DNA of 64,000 nt, taken from Halomonas sp. GFAJ-1 (GTDB lineage Bacteria > Pseudomonadota > Gammaproteobacteria > Pseudomonadales > Halomonadaceae). The position numbers and the translations under genes are program-made. This document shows, piece by piece, positions 50,788 through 59,581 of the stretch; position 1 is the stretch's first letter; every line of letters begins with the position of its first letter. Below the pieces are notes generated by a model. That model made no database searches. It was not told where the DNA came from and saw only the letters and a program-made list of their open reading frames with translations. Location: positions 1,054,001 to 1,118,000 of the forward strand of contig CP016490.1 of NCBI GenBank assembly GCA_002966495.1, read 5' to 3'.

Positions 50788-51218
50788 CAGCATTCCTACC
50801 CAATATCGAGGCTGCGGGGAAGCTACTTCCTATCCGACAACACCCCCCCAATGTTCGCATCTGAACCATGGCGGCTGGTCAAGTGTTAAGGCCTCATATC
50901 ATCTCGACAGGAACGGTGATTTTCAACCCAGTTGTCCAAATACCTCTGAAGAGTCTGATTATTACGCTCGACTTCCTGAACCAGCAAGGCCAAGCAATCG
51001 ATTTGCTTACGCATCTCCACGGAGTCGTGGCACTCGTACACCTTCAAATGGGTGCTGGCTGAACCATATAGCCACTTAACCGCTTTTCCTATGTAAGCAG
51101 ATCAGTAAAGGTTAACGCCGGTGAGGCATAGCAAAGATAGCCAATCCAAAAGGTACGAGTGAGATTGAGATCGCAAGTCGTGATTCGCTTGGTGAGGTGT
51201 TGAATCACTATGGTCACA
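50788..51218. other. Gap with a possible gene remnant
   Basis: About 430 bp with no intact gene. On the minus strand (about 50892-51100) an open stretch of about 65 codons reads GKAVKWLYGSASTHLKVYEC, then MRKQIDCLALLVQEVERNNQ and TLQRYLDNWVENHRSC; it looks protein-like but opens after a stop and lacks a convincing start. Probably an eroded gene. Confidence 0.4.
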
Positions 51219-51255
51219 ATAGTGCGTGGCTATTCGTTTTATATAACAAAATGAG
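51219..51255. promoter_or_regulatory. OxyR-like binding site before peroxiredoxin
   Basis: ATAG-N7-CTAT-N7-ATAT-N7-TGAG: the first half is a perfect match to the OxyR motif (ATAG-N7-CTAT repeated with 7-bp spacers), the third element differs by one base, the fourth is poor. It ends 43 bp before the start codon. Confidence 0.6.
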
Positions 51256-51298
51256 CTATCGTTATTCCTGCTATCAATTCAACTCTCAGGAAATCATC

Positions 51299-51946
51299 AT
51301 GTCCAACGATACTATGCAGCCCGTTATGCCCCAGATTAACCGCCCCGCTCCCGATTTCACGGCGAAAACCACCCACGGCGAAAAGTCGCTGAGCGACTAT
51401 CGTGGCAAGTGGTTGGTGCTTTTTGCCCACCCCTCCGACTTTACCCCGGTATGCACCACGGAATTTTCGGCATTTGCCAATTATGCTGATCAGTTTAAAG
51501 CGGTTAATACAGAACTCCTGGGCTTGTCCATAGACAGTATCCATTCACATATCGCATGGACCCGCAGCATCAAGGAGAACTTTGGTGTTGAGATTACGTT
51601 CCCCATCATTGCTGATTTAAGCATGAAGGTGGCCAACGCTTACGGCATGATTCAGCCGGGTGCGAGTGATACGGCCGCCGTTCGCGCCACCTTCGTGATT
51701 GACCCTGAAGGCGTGTTGCGCGCCATGTTGTACTACCCAATGACTAACGGTCGTTCGGTTGAGGAGGTGCTGCGCTTAGTCAAATCGCTGCAAACCAGTG
51801 ATGAGCATGGTGTCGCAACACCGGAAGCTTGGCTGCCGGGTCAGCCGGTGATCGTACCGCCTCCCCATACCTCGCAAGACGCTGAGGCACGGCAATCAGA
51901 GGGGTATGAGTACACCGACTGGTACTTCTGCAAAAAGGTGATTTAA
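51299..51946 (+). CDS. Peroxiredoxin, Prx6/1-Cys type
   Basis: Thiol peroxidase that reduces H2O2 and organic peroxides. 215 residues; peroxidatic Cys52 in HPSDFTPVCTTEF, followed by the Prx6-like long C-terminal domain (ATPEAWLPGQPVIVPPP). An additional cysteine lies four residues from the C-terminus (WYFCKKVI), which could act as resolving thiol. ATG at 51299 is chosen for AGGA and because upstream residues would cover the promoter. Leads a sulfide/peroxide group of genes. Confidence 0.93.
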   Translation: MSNDTMQPVMPQINRPAPDFTAKTTHGEKSLSDYRGKWLVLFAHPSDFTPVCTTEFSAFANYADQFKAVNTELLGLSIDSIHSHIAWTRSIKENFGVEITFPIIADLSMKVANAYGMIQPGASDTAAVRATFVIDPEGVLRAMLYYPMTNGRSVEEVLRLVKSLQTSDEHGVATPEAWLPGQPVIVPPPHTSQDAEARQSEGYEYTDWYFCKKVI

Positions 51947-52023
51947 CGCCTGCGAACAGCGACGGGATGGCTGGCTGCGGTCAGTCATCATGGCTTTTCA
52001 GCTCACTACCAGGAGAGTCCTAT

Positions 52024-52932
52024 ATGAAAACCTTTGCACATTCTGAACATACGGGGGCGGGTACGCCCGATGTAGCCGGTTTTTTTGATCCGCGCACCTT
52101 TAGTGTCCAGTACGTGGTGAGCGACCCTGCAACGAAGCAGTGCGCGATTATTGATCCTGTCTTGGATTTTGATGAGAAATCAGGCGCTACAGCGACTCAT
52201 CATGCCGATGAGCTGCTTGCGTACATTGCCAAAGAAGGCTTGTCGGTGGCGTGGATTCTCGATACCCACCCCCATGCTGATCACTTCTCTGCTGCGCAGT
52301 ATTTGAAAGAAAAAACCGGCGCGCCCACCGCGATTGGCGAGCATGTCACTAAGGTGCAGGCACTATGGAAAGAGATTTACCACTGGCCGGATATGCCCAC
52401 CGATGGACGCCAGTGGGATAGGCTGTTTGCCGAAGGTGATACGTTCACCATTGGCGAGCTGAATGCCCGCGTTATGTACTCCCCAGGCCATACGCTTGCC
52501 TCTATCACCTATGTGATTGGCGATGCGGCGTTTGTCCACGACACGCTCTTTCAACCTGATTTCGGCACTGCACGGGCTGACTTCCCCGGTGGCGATGCTA
52601 CCGTGCTGTGGAACTCTATTCAGCAAATTTTGGCGCTTCCAGAAACAACACGCGTGTTTACCGGGCACGACTACATGCCTGATGGCCGCGAGCCGCAGTG
52701 GGAAAGCACGGTGGCGGAACAGCGCGATTGCAACCCCCATTTAGCAAGTGTGAGCGAAGCGGACTACGTTGCCTTGCGCCGCAAGCGCGACAGCGAATTA
52801 CCCATGCCGAAGTTGATTCTGCACGCACTGCAGGTCAATGCCCGTGGCGGGCGTTTGCCTGAGCCAGAGGCGAACGGTAAGCGTTATTTGAAAATTCCCT
52901 TGGATGCCTTAGAAGGCGCTGCTTGGGATTAG
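52024..52932 (+). CDS. MBL-fold hydrolase, persulfide dioxygenase-like (Blh/ETHE1 type)
   Basis: 302 residues, metallo-beta-lactamase fold with iron/zinc motif THPHADH at residues 81-87, SPGHTLASITYVIGDAAFVHDTLF and TGHDY. The length and the C-terminal LRRKRDSELPMPKLILHALQVNARGGRLPEPE extension match bacterial Blh-type persulfide dioxygenases, which oxidise glutathione persulfide to sulfite. AGGAGAG precedes the start at 52024. Next to a disulfide oxidoreductase and, further on, SQR: a sulfide detoxification set. Confidence 0.88.
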   Translation: MKTFAHSEHTGAGTPDVAGFFDPRTFSVQYVVSDPATKQCAIIDPVLDFDEKSGATATHHADELLAYIAKEGLSVAWILDTHPHADHFSAAQYLKEKTGAPTAIGEHVTKVQALWKEIYHWPDMPTDGRQWDRLFAEGDTFTIGELNARVMYSPGHTLASITYVIGDAAFVHDTLFQPDFGTARADFPGGDATVLWNSIQQILALPETTRVFTGHDYMPDGREPQWESTVAEQRDCNPHLASVSEADYVALRRKRDSELPMPKLILHALQVNARGGRLPEPEANGKRYLKIPLDALEGAAWD

Positions 52933-53056
52933 CGGTTCAACAAACTCTTTGCCGTACTCGCCAGCCCCACAGTGCCGTGATGGGTCGCGTGCCGGTCACC
53001 ATCCTTTTTCATGCCCACTGAAGATAGCGTTGGTCAACACAAGGAGAAGTAGCAAC

Positions 53057-54523
53057 ATGCAACAGCTGCAAACGAAGGTTGCGATTATTGGCGCAGGCAG
53101 CGCTGGGCTTAGTGCATGGCACGCAGCACGCAAGCACACGGACGACGTGGTGTTAATTGAAGAAGGGCCGTATGGCACCACCTGCGCTCGCGTGGGCTGT
53201 ATGCCCTCTAAGTTACTTATTGCCGCCGCGAATACGGCTCATAGCGCGCGCAACGCCGCCATGTTTGGAGTCGCTGTTAACGAGGTGGCGGTTGACGGAC
53301 AGGCGGTGATGGCCCGGGTTAAAAGAGAGCGCGACCGCTTCGTGGATAACGTGCTGTCCTCCATGAAGTCGATTCCCGAGTCCCACCGCCTGCAGGGGCA
53401 CGCGCGGTTTATCGACCCCCATACGCTCGCCATTGGTGACCATACCCAGCTGACGGCCAACGCCATTATCATCGCCACTGGCTCGCGGCCAACGTGGCCG
53501 CGCCTGCTGGAAGGGGCGGGAAACCGCTTAATCATCAATGATGATGTGTTTGATTGGGAGACGCTGCCAGGCTCCGTTGCGGTAGTGGGGCCGGGGGTGA
53601 TTGGTATGGAGCTAGGGCAAGCGCTCAGCCGGTTAGGCGTGCGCACACGTACCTTTGGTGTTGGCGGTGCGGTTGGCCCTTTTCAGTCTGACAAGCTGCG
53701 GCAGCTGGCTGACGAGACGTTTAACCGTGAGCTCTATCTAGACCCTGATGCCACTATTGAGCAGGTAGAGCAGCAGGGCGATGGCGTCGCCATTACCTTC
53801 TACGAGCGGGAAAGCAGGCAAAAAACCACGGAACTATTTGACTATGTGCTAGCGGCAACGGGGCGTAAGCCTAATGTAGATCAGCTGGGTATCGAGAAAG
53901 CAGGCGTGGCGCTAGATGCGCGTGGCGTCCCTCGTTTTAATCGTTTCACCACCCAGTGTTTAGCCCAGGACAATACACCTAGCCATATCTTCATCGCGGG
54001 CGATGCCAACCAGTCTGTTCCGCTACTCCATGAAGCGATTACCGAAGGCAAAATTGCTGGACGCAATGCCGCTTGCTTAGACGATGTGCAAATGGGGCAA
54101 CGTAATGTGGCGCTCGCGGTGGTGTTTACCGAGCCGCAGATGGCTATCGTGGGCGAAAGCCGCGCGGCCCTAGAGGCGCGCTACGGCGGGTGTGACTGTA
54201 TTGCAGAGGGCGGCGTGTCGTTTGACGACCAAGGCAGGGCGCGGGTGATGGGTGAAAACCACGGCTATTTAGCGCTTTACGCAGAGCACGGCAGCGGGCG
54301 CTTTTTAGGGGCTGAAATGTTAGGGCCACGGGCAGAGCATATTGCCCATTTGCTGGCCTGGGCCTTAGAGCAAACGCTAACCGTTAGCCAAATGCTGACC
54401 ATGCCCTTTTATCATCCCGTGGTGGAAGAGGGGGTAAGGTCGGGGTTGCGTGACTTACAGGCAAGCCTTAAGCAGGGGGCAGGCATCGCTGAGCGCTGTA
54501 TGGAGTGTGGCCCAGGCGACTGA
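53057..54523 (+). CDS. FAD-dependent pyridine nucleotide-disulfide oxidoreductase (dihydrolipoamide-dehydrogenase family)
   Basis: 488 residues. FAD site VAIIGAGSAGLSAWHAA, redox pair Cys43/Cys48 in CARVGCMPSK, NAD(P) site VAVVGPGVIGMELGQALSRLG, second FAD motif HIFIAGDANQ, and a dimerisation domain ending with the general-base region FYHPVVEEGVRSGL (His present). Divergent from true E3 lipoamide dehydrogenases in the C-terminus (CMECGPGD, two more cysteines). Start at 53057 has AAGGAG. Likely reduces a low-molecular-weight or protein disulfide linked to persulfide metabolism; substrate unknown. Confidence 0.9.
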   Translation: MQQLQTKVAIIGAGSAGLSAWHAARKHTDDVVLIEEGPYGTTCARVGCMPSKLLIAAANTAHSARNAAMFGVAVNEVAVDGQAVMARVKRERDRFVDNVLSSMKSIPESHRLQGHARFIDPHTLAIGDHTQLTANAIIIATGSRPTWPRLLEGAGNRLIINDDVFDWETLPGSVAVVGPGVIGMELGQALSRLGVRTRTFGVGGAVGPFQSDKLRQLADETFNRELYLDPDATIEQVEQQGDGVAITFYERESRQKTTELFDYVLAATGRKPNVDQLGIEKAGVALDARGVPRFNRFTTQCLAQDNTPSHIFIAGDANQSVPLLHEAITEGKIAGRNAACLDDVQMGQRNVALAVVFTEPQMAIVGESRAALEARYGGCDCIAEGGVSFDDQGRARVMGENHGYLALYAEHGSGRFLGAEMLGPRAEHIAHLLAWALEQTLTVSQMLTMPFYHPVVEEGVRSGLRDLQASLKQGAGIAERCMECGPGD

Positions 54524-54563
54524 GAGTTTATATAACCGTTAGCGGGTGATTATGCGCCGAGCA

Positions 54564-54596
54564 ACACCTGCCCTGGCTGCTGAAAAGGGCAGGTGT
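54564..54596. terminator. Bidirectional hairpin terminator
   Basis: 10-bp perfect stem ACACCTGCCC / GGGCAGGTGT with a 13-nt loop, between two convergent genes. Confidence 0.65.
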
Positions 54597-54612
54597 ACAC
54601 AATAAGACGTGC

Positions 54613-54960
54613 TTAGTCTTGACTGGCGAAACTATCAAACGCCTCAAGCGCTTGAGCTGCATAGGTAAACGCTGGCCCGCCGCCCATGTACATGCAAACG
54701 CCCAGCATCTCCATTACTTCTTCCCGCGTTGCGCCAAGCTCTGCAGCGGCTTTAGAGTGGAACGCAATACAACCATCGCAGCGCACGCTAATACCAATGG
54801 CTAGCGCCATCAGCTCTTTGTGCTTGTGTGAAAGTGCTCCTTCTTTATTCGCCCCTTTCGCCATTTGGGTGAATCCCTTGGCAACATCAGGAATATTTTT
54901 GCCAATATCCTGCATCAGTGCCGAAAGGTCTTGAGTCGTTTTTTGCCAATCTTTATGCAT
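54613..54960 (-). CDS. Carboxymuconolactone decarboxylase / AhpD-like protein
   Basis: 115 residues, all helical. AhpD-type active site CDGCIAFHSKAA with Cys61, Cys64 and His68 and the upstream KHKELMALAIGISVRC. Such proteins have weak alkylhydroperoxidase or disulfide-reductase activity. AGGAGG precedes the ATG. It follows cydB on the same strand, 112 bp later, so possibly co-transcribed with cydAB. Confidence 0.9.
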   Translation of the reverse strand: MHKDWQKTTQDLSALMQDIGKNIPDVAKGFTQMAKGANKEGALSHKHKELMALAIGISVRCDGCIAFHSKAAAELGATREEVMEMLGVCMYMGGGPAFTYAAQALEAFDSFASQD

Positions 54961-55072
54961 TGCTGCCTCCTAGCGGCGTTGTCGTCAGTGTTCCGTGCTA
55001 AGCACGCATTCTACGTGCGAGCCAAAGCCCGCACGCAAGCTGTATTGCCATTGATGGCCTGTGCTGTGCAGG

Positions 55073-56071
55073 TCAGTGATAGCCTTCGCCCACTTTGACC
55101 TTGCCGCGAAACACCCAGTAGGTCCACGCGGTGTAGGCCAGCACAATAGGAATGACAAATAGGAAGCCAATCAGCAGGAACAGCTGTGATTCCGGTGCCG
55201 AGGAGGCATCCCAAATGGTGTAGTTGGGAGGCACAATGACTGGCCATTTGCTGGCGATCAGCCCCAAGTAGGTAAACAGGAAGATGCCCAGCGACATCAC
55301 AAACGGCAGGCCTTCGTCTTGGCGTTTTACCGCACGGTACACCATGCCTGAGCAGAGTAGGGCCAGCACTGGGAAGATCCAAATCAGCTGGAACGTATCC
55401 ATCCAGCGGCTATACACCTCAGGGCTTACCAGCGGTGTCCAGATACTGACAATGGCAAACACCGCTAAAACAGCCAGCAGCAGTTTAGGGGTAATGGCGT
55501 ACGCCCACTGCTGTACATGGCCTTCTGATTTCATAATCAGCCAGGTAGCACCCAGCAGCGCGTAGCCTGCCATTAACCCTAGCCCGGTTAACACGGTGAA
55601 CGGCGTTAGCCAGTCGAGCGCGCCGCCCACGTAGCGGAAATCCTCAACGGCAAACCCTTGGATATAGGCACCCACCACCGCGCCCTGGGCAAAGGCAGCA
55701 ACGGCAGAGCCTAAGAAGAACGCGCGGTTCCACCAGCGGCGGTTTTTGTGTGACTTAAAGCGAAACTCAAAGGAAATGCCGCGGAAAATAAGACCGGCCA
55801 GCATTAAGAACACGCCGATATATAGGGCGGGCAGAAAGACTGAATAGACCAGCGGAAAGGCGCCTAACAGCCCAGCACCGCCGAGCACCAGCCAGGTTTC
55901 ATTGCCGTCCCATACGGGGGCAACGGAGTTCATCATCACATCGCGTGAATCTTCGTCGGGGGCAAAGGGGTATAAAATCCCCAGGCCCAAATCGAAGCCG
56001 TCCATAATGACGTACATAATCACGCCAAAACCGATGATTACCGCCCAGATTAAGGCTAAGTCGATACTCAT
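55073..56071 (-). CDS. cydB: Cytochrome bd ubiquinol oxidase subunit II
   Basis: 332 residues, about nine hydrophobic segments; begins with LALIWAVIIGFGVIMYVIMDGFDLGLGILYPF and WDGNETWLVLGGAGLLGAFP, the signature for CydB. With CydA it forms a quinol:oxygen reductase. Overlaps cydA by 4 bp. No cydX-like small gene was found directly after it. Confidence 0.95.
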   Translation of the reverse strand: MSIDLALIWAVIIGFGVIMYVIMDGFDLGLGILYPFAPDEDSRDVMMNSVAPVWDGNETWLVLGGAGLLGAFPLVYSVFLPALYIGVFLMLAGLIFRGISFEFRFKSHKNRRWWNRAFFLGSAVAAFAQGAVVGAYIQGFAVEDFRYVGGALDWLTPFTVLTGLGLMAGYALLGATWLIMKSEGHVQQWAYAITPKLLLAVLAVFAIVSIWTPLVSPEVYSRWMDTFQLIWIFPVLALLCSGMVYRAVKRQDEGLPFVMSLGIFLFTYLGLIASKWPVIVPPNYTIWDASSAPESQLFLLIGFLFVIPIVLAYTAWTYWVFRGKVKVGEGYH

Positions 56072-57492
56072 GATGCGTTTGCTCCTGCGGTGTTCTCGCC
56101 TAAATCATCATCCAGCGGGGTGTGCGCGGCAGAAAACGGACGCTTAGGACGCTCAACCTCACCGTGAACCTCTATCGGGTCATCCAGCATGCCATTGCGC
56201 ACCACGCGGGTGAGGTAGTACACGCCGACGACAAACACCACGCTATACACGGCGATATACCCAATCAGCGTAAACAGCGCCATCGCGCCGGTGAGCGACG
56301 GTGTTAAGCCTTGGGCGTGGGTCATTACCCCGTATACCAGCCACGGCGCGCGGCCTGCTTCCGTCACGATCCACCCAGCAAGCACGGCCACAAAGGGTGT
56401 GATAATCATCGCTACCAGCGTTTTAAGGAATAGTGGGCTCTCAAAAATACGCCCTTTGCTCCGCAGTATTAGCCCCAGCAGGGCGACGCCGATCATTAAA
56501 AAGCCAATGCCGACCATCACGCGGAAAGACCAAAACACCAGAGCCACCGGAGGCTGCTCTTCAGGGGCTACTTCGGAAAGCCCTGGAATCACGCCATCAG
56601 CGCTATGTTTGAGGATGATGCTCGCCATGTTGGGAATACCCAGCTCAAAGCGGTTGGTCTGATTTTCCTGGTCAGGCAGCGCAAAAAGCAGCAGCGGTAC
56701 GTTAGCGCGGGTTTCCCAGTTACCTTCCATGGCGGCCACTTTAGTGGGCTGGTGCTCTAGGGTGTTGAGCCCGTGGAAGTCGCCGATCAAGGCCTGGGCG
56801 GGGGTTAAAAAGAGCAGTAACCAAAGGCACATGGAGAGCGCTTTCTTGTTGGCGTCTACATCACGGTTGCGCAACAGGTACCAGGCGCTAACGCCTGCCA
56901 CCACAAAGCCACCGGTGAGGAACGACGCCATGCCCATGTGGGCGAAGCGATACCAGAAAGAGGGGTTAAAAATCGCTTCAAGCCAAGAGGTAATATGGAA
57001 ACGTCCATCAATCAGCTCATAGCCCGCCGGGGTTTGCATCCAGCTGTTGGCAGACAGAATCCAGAACGAGGAGATAAACGTCCCGATAGCCACCATGATG
57101 GCAGCAAACAGATGAACGCCTTGGGGCACCTTATTACGGCCAAATAGGAGTACGCCTAAAAACGCCGCTTCAAGGAAGAACGCCGTGACCACTTCGTAAC
57201 TTAAGATAGGACCAAGGAAGTTGGATGTCGCGTAGGAGAAGTTGCTCCAGTTAGTACCGAACTGGAACGACATCACGATACCTGATACCACGCCCATACC
57301 AAACACCACGGCGAACACTTTGGTCCAGAACTGTGCAAGACGGTCCCAGGCCAGGTTAGCGGTTTTATAAAACAGGCCATGCAGGACAGCGATGTAAGAG
57401 GCTAGGCCAATGGTAAAAACGGGAAAAATAGCGTGAAAAGAGACTACAAACGCAAACTGCAGGCGGGATAACACCAGCGGATCGAGCTCCAT
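56068..57492 (-). CDS. cydA: Cytochrome bd ubiquinol oxidase subunit I (CIO-like, short Q-loop)
   Basis: 474 residues. LSRLQFAFVVSFHAIFPVFTIGLASY with the haem b595/d histidine region, MGVVSGIVMSFQFGTNW, and GNWETRANVPLLLFALPDQE in the quinol loop. It is shorter than E. coli CydA (522) and lacks the long Q-loop insertion, resembling cyanide-insensitive CioA oxidases. Start at 57492 has GGAGG at 6 bp. bd oxidases tolerate sulfide, which fits the neighbouring SQR. Confidence 0.94.
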   Translation of the reverse strand: MELDPLVLSRLQFAFVVSFHAIFPVFTIGLASYIAVLHGLFYKTANLAWDRLAQFWTKVFAVVFGMGVVSGIVMSFQFGTNWSNFSYATSNFLGPILSYEVVTAFFLEAAFLGVLLFGRNKVPQGVHLFAAIMVAIGTFISSFWILSANSWMQTPAGYELIDGRFHITSWLEAIFNPSFWYRFAHMGMASFLTGGFVVAGVSAWYLLRNRDVDANKKALSMCLWLLLFLTPAQALIGDFHGLNTLEHQPTKVAAMEGNWETRANVPLLLFALPDQENQTNRFELGIPNMASIILKHSADGVIPGLSEVAPEEQPPVALVFWSFRVMVGIGFLMIGVALLGLILRSKGRIFESPLFLKTLVAMIITPFVAVLAGWIVTEAGRAPWLVYGVMTHAQGLTPSLTGAMALFTLIGYIAVYSVVFVVGVYYLTRVVRNGMLDDPIEVHGEVERPKRPFSAAHTPLDDDLGENTAGANAS

Positions 57493-57581
57493 CGTAAACC
57501 TCCAAGCGCATGAAGCATGATAAAGAACAGGCGTTATGTTCACGGAGTGAAGCGAGAACAGAGAGCCCTTATATTGCTTGT

Positions 57582-57599
57582 GGTAATATGCTTATTACC
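57582..57599. promoter_or_regulatory. Palindrome upstream of cydAB (possible operator)
   Basis: GGTAAT-ATGCTT-ATTACC, a 6-bp dyad about 90 bp upstream of cydA. The core GTAATAT-N2-TTATT recurs at 59465-59480 upstream of the SQR gene. Confidence 0.5.
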
Positions 57600-57690
57600 T
57601 ATTAGATAATACAAGGGCGCGCTGGAAGCGACAAACGAAAAGGTCGTGATCCGCGATGGCGTATTGTCGCATCGCGTGGCGCAAGCTACT

Positions 57691-58029
57691 TTACTCCCCG
57701 CGTAGGCGGATCAAATAGCTAAGCGGGTGCAGGATAAGAAACGCCAGCACAAACGTGGCGATCACTGCGCCGCTTAGGGCTATCCAGTCAAACAGTGTGG
57801 CGACATAGCTCAGCGTAGAGTGCGTTAACCAGGGCACCCATAATATAGCCGTTAGCCCCAGGATGAGCGCTAATAGGGTTGTCGGGCGGTGACGGTAGCG
57901 AGTGATTTGATAGCCGCGTAAGTAGGCAAGTAGGTGCAGGCCCGTGACAGCGATGCCCCCGATAATCAACAGCCACATAAAAGGGGCCAAGGCGTACATC
58001 AATATGGTGAGCATTCCGCTAATGGTCAT
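57691..58029 (-). CDS. Small membrane protein, possibly DUF5368
   Basis: 112 residues with three or four hydrophobic segments (MLTILMYALAPFMWLLIIGGIAVTGLHLLAYLRGY, then TLLALILGLTAILWVPWLT and IALSGAVIATFVLAFLILHPLSYLI). Lies 13 bp after the SQR gene on the same strand, with GGAG before the ATG, so part of the same transcript. It may serve as membrane partner for SQR. Family assignment is from memory of similar context and is weak. Confidence 0.7.
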   Translation of the reverse strand: MTISGMLTILMYALAPFMWLLIIGGIAVTGLHLLAYLRGYQITRYRHRPTTLLALILGLTAILWVPWLTHSTLSYVATLFDWIALSGAVIATFVLAFLILHPLSYLIRLRGE

Positions 58030-58042
58030 GTGTCTGTTCTCC

Positions 58043-59425
58043 TTATGCCTGGCCTTCCAGCACCGCGTAGTAGGCGGGCTGCAGCATGCGGTCTTTCATC
58101 ACCCACGCTGCCCAAGACTCGTCTGTTGGGTCAATAAACGGGAACGACGGCATAAAGGCGAAGTTATCGGCATAACCAAACTCCACTAGCATGGCCTTTC
58201 CAATACCCGTAATCATGGGGCAAGAGGTGTAGCCCGTATGCCGGGCAGGGGGTGTTTTTCCCTGCATCACGGCCAGCAGGTTCTCTTCTACCACCGGTGC
58301 TTGGGCTTTTACGCTGGCAGCGGTTTTATTGATGGGCGCGCCAATCACATCGCCAATGCCAAATACCTCGGGGTAGCGGTTGTGCTGCAGGGTGTGAATA
58401 TCTACGTCTAGCCACTCGCCCCTGAAGGGGCCATCTTGCGCGATCAAATCACTCTGCTTCACAAAGTCGTGGGCGCTCATGGGGGGCACAACGTGGATAA
58501 AGTCGTAGTCGGCAATCACGGTGGGCTGGTTATCGCGCCTAAATTCTGCTTCGCGCAGCTCATGGTGGGAGGTGAACTCGCTCTCGGGTCCAACAAAAGC
58601 AAATTCAGCCTGCTTGGCGTGAGGGTCGATGGCGGAAAGGCGGTAGTGATGGCGCCGTTTAACGCCTTGATCATCAAAACGTTGTTTAACGAACTCATCG
58701 ACCCAGGGTTGCGAAAAAAGTCCCGCGCCTGGGGCCATATAGTCCAGTGTGAAGGCATCACGTTGCCCAGAGGCTTCCAGTCGGCTTAGCGTCGTGAAGG
58801 TCATCTTCAGCGGCGCACCGGCGCACTTTACGGGGGTGGGGGCAGCGGTAAAAATCCCTTTGCCCTGGCCGCTATTAAGCCATGTTTGAATGGCGTGGTT
58901 CGTCCGTGAGGCCCCTTCAATACTGGCATAAACACTGCCAATGCCATGCTGCCCTACCAGTTCAGGCGTCATCCCCTCAATTAAGTGATAATTGAGTTGA
59001 ATGCCGGTTGCCACAACCAAGAAGTCGTATCCAAGGGTGGTGCCGCTGGCCAACGTAATGCGCTTGCTATCGGCATCAATGTTCGCCGCGTATTCACGCA
59101 CCCAGTTCACGCCGCGTGGCATAAACTGCGCATTTGGGCGCATGGTTTTGTCGGCGTTCCATACGCCAGAGGCGACCAGTGTCCAACCAGGCTGGTAGTG
59201 ATGCGTTTCGCGTGGCTCAACGAGGGTAATGCTGCCCCCTTGGAGCCGCCTCGTTAGGCGGTTCGCCATGGCCATGCCCGCTGCACCGCCCCCAAGAATG
59301 ACGATGCGTGCCTGGGTTGGCAGCGTGTTGGCAGACAGTGCACTGAGTGGCAGCAGGCTACCTACCCCCAGGCTAGAGCCAACTTTTAGCAAGTCTCTGC
59401 GCGTCAATAGTGGCGTCTTTTGCAT
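58043..59425 (-). CDS. Sulfide:quinone oxidoreductase-like flavoprotein with Tat-type signal
   Basis: 460 residues. N-terminal LTRRDLLKVGSSLGVGSLLPLSALSA is a twin-arginine signal. FAD site RIVILGGGAAGMAMANRL, then HHYQPGWTLVASG, a strong SQR signature; redox cysteines Cys201 (VKCAGAPLK) and Cys402 (YTSCPMITG) are placed as in SQR. It oxidises sulfide to zero-valent sulfur and passes electrons to quinone. The Tat signal implies a periplasmic enzyme, as in flavocytochrome c-like relatives. Followed by a small membrane protein gene. Confidence 0.9.
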   Translation of the reverse strand: MQKTPLLTRRDLLKVGSSLGVGSLLPLSALSANTLPTQARIVILGGGAAGMAMANRLTRRLQGGSITLVEPRETHHYQPGWTLVASGVWNADKTMRPNAQFMPRGVNWVREYAANIDADSKRITLASGTTLGYDFLVVATGIQLNYHLIEGMTPELVGQHGIGSVYASIEGASRTNHAIQTWLNSGQGKGIFTAAPTPVKCAGAPLKMTFTTLSRLEASGQRDAFTLDYMAPGAGLFSQPWVDEFVKQRFDDQGVKRRHHYRLSAIDPHAKQAEFAFVGPESEFTSHHELREAEFRRDNQPTVIADYDFIHVVPPMSAHDFVKQSDLIAQDGPFRGEWLDVDIHTLQHNRYPEVFGIGDVIGAPINKTAASVKAQAPVVEENLLAVMQGKTPPARHTGYTSCPMITGIGKAMLVEFGYADNFAFMPSFPFIDPTDESWAAWVMKDRMLQPAYYAVLEGQA

Positions 59426-59464
59426 GGGGGCACTCCTTAAGCGAACGCTAAGATATATTTTTTT

Positions 59465-59480
59465 GTAATATCGTTATTCC
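59465..59480. promoter_or_regulatory. Motif upstream of SQR gene shared with cydAB
   Basis: GTAATAT-CG-TTATTCC, matching the GTAATAT-N2-TTATT core of the dyad before cydAB, 40 bp upstream of the start codon in an AT-rich promoter region. Possible common operator for sulfide-responsive control; the regulator is not in the window. Confidence 0.45.
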
Positions 59481-59581
59481 ATTATGTCTGCTGCGTGCGA
59501 AAAAGCCATCATCAATTTGTCCAAAGTGACAAAAAGTCTCACATCAGAAAATTAATGAAGGCTTCGACGGGGTATGCACCG

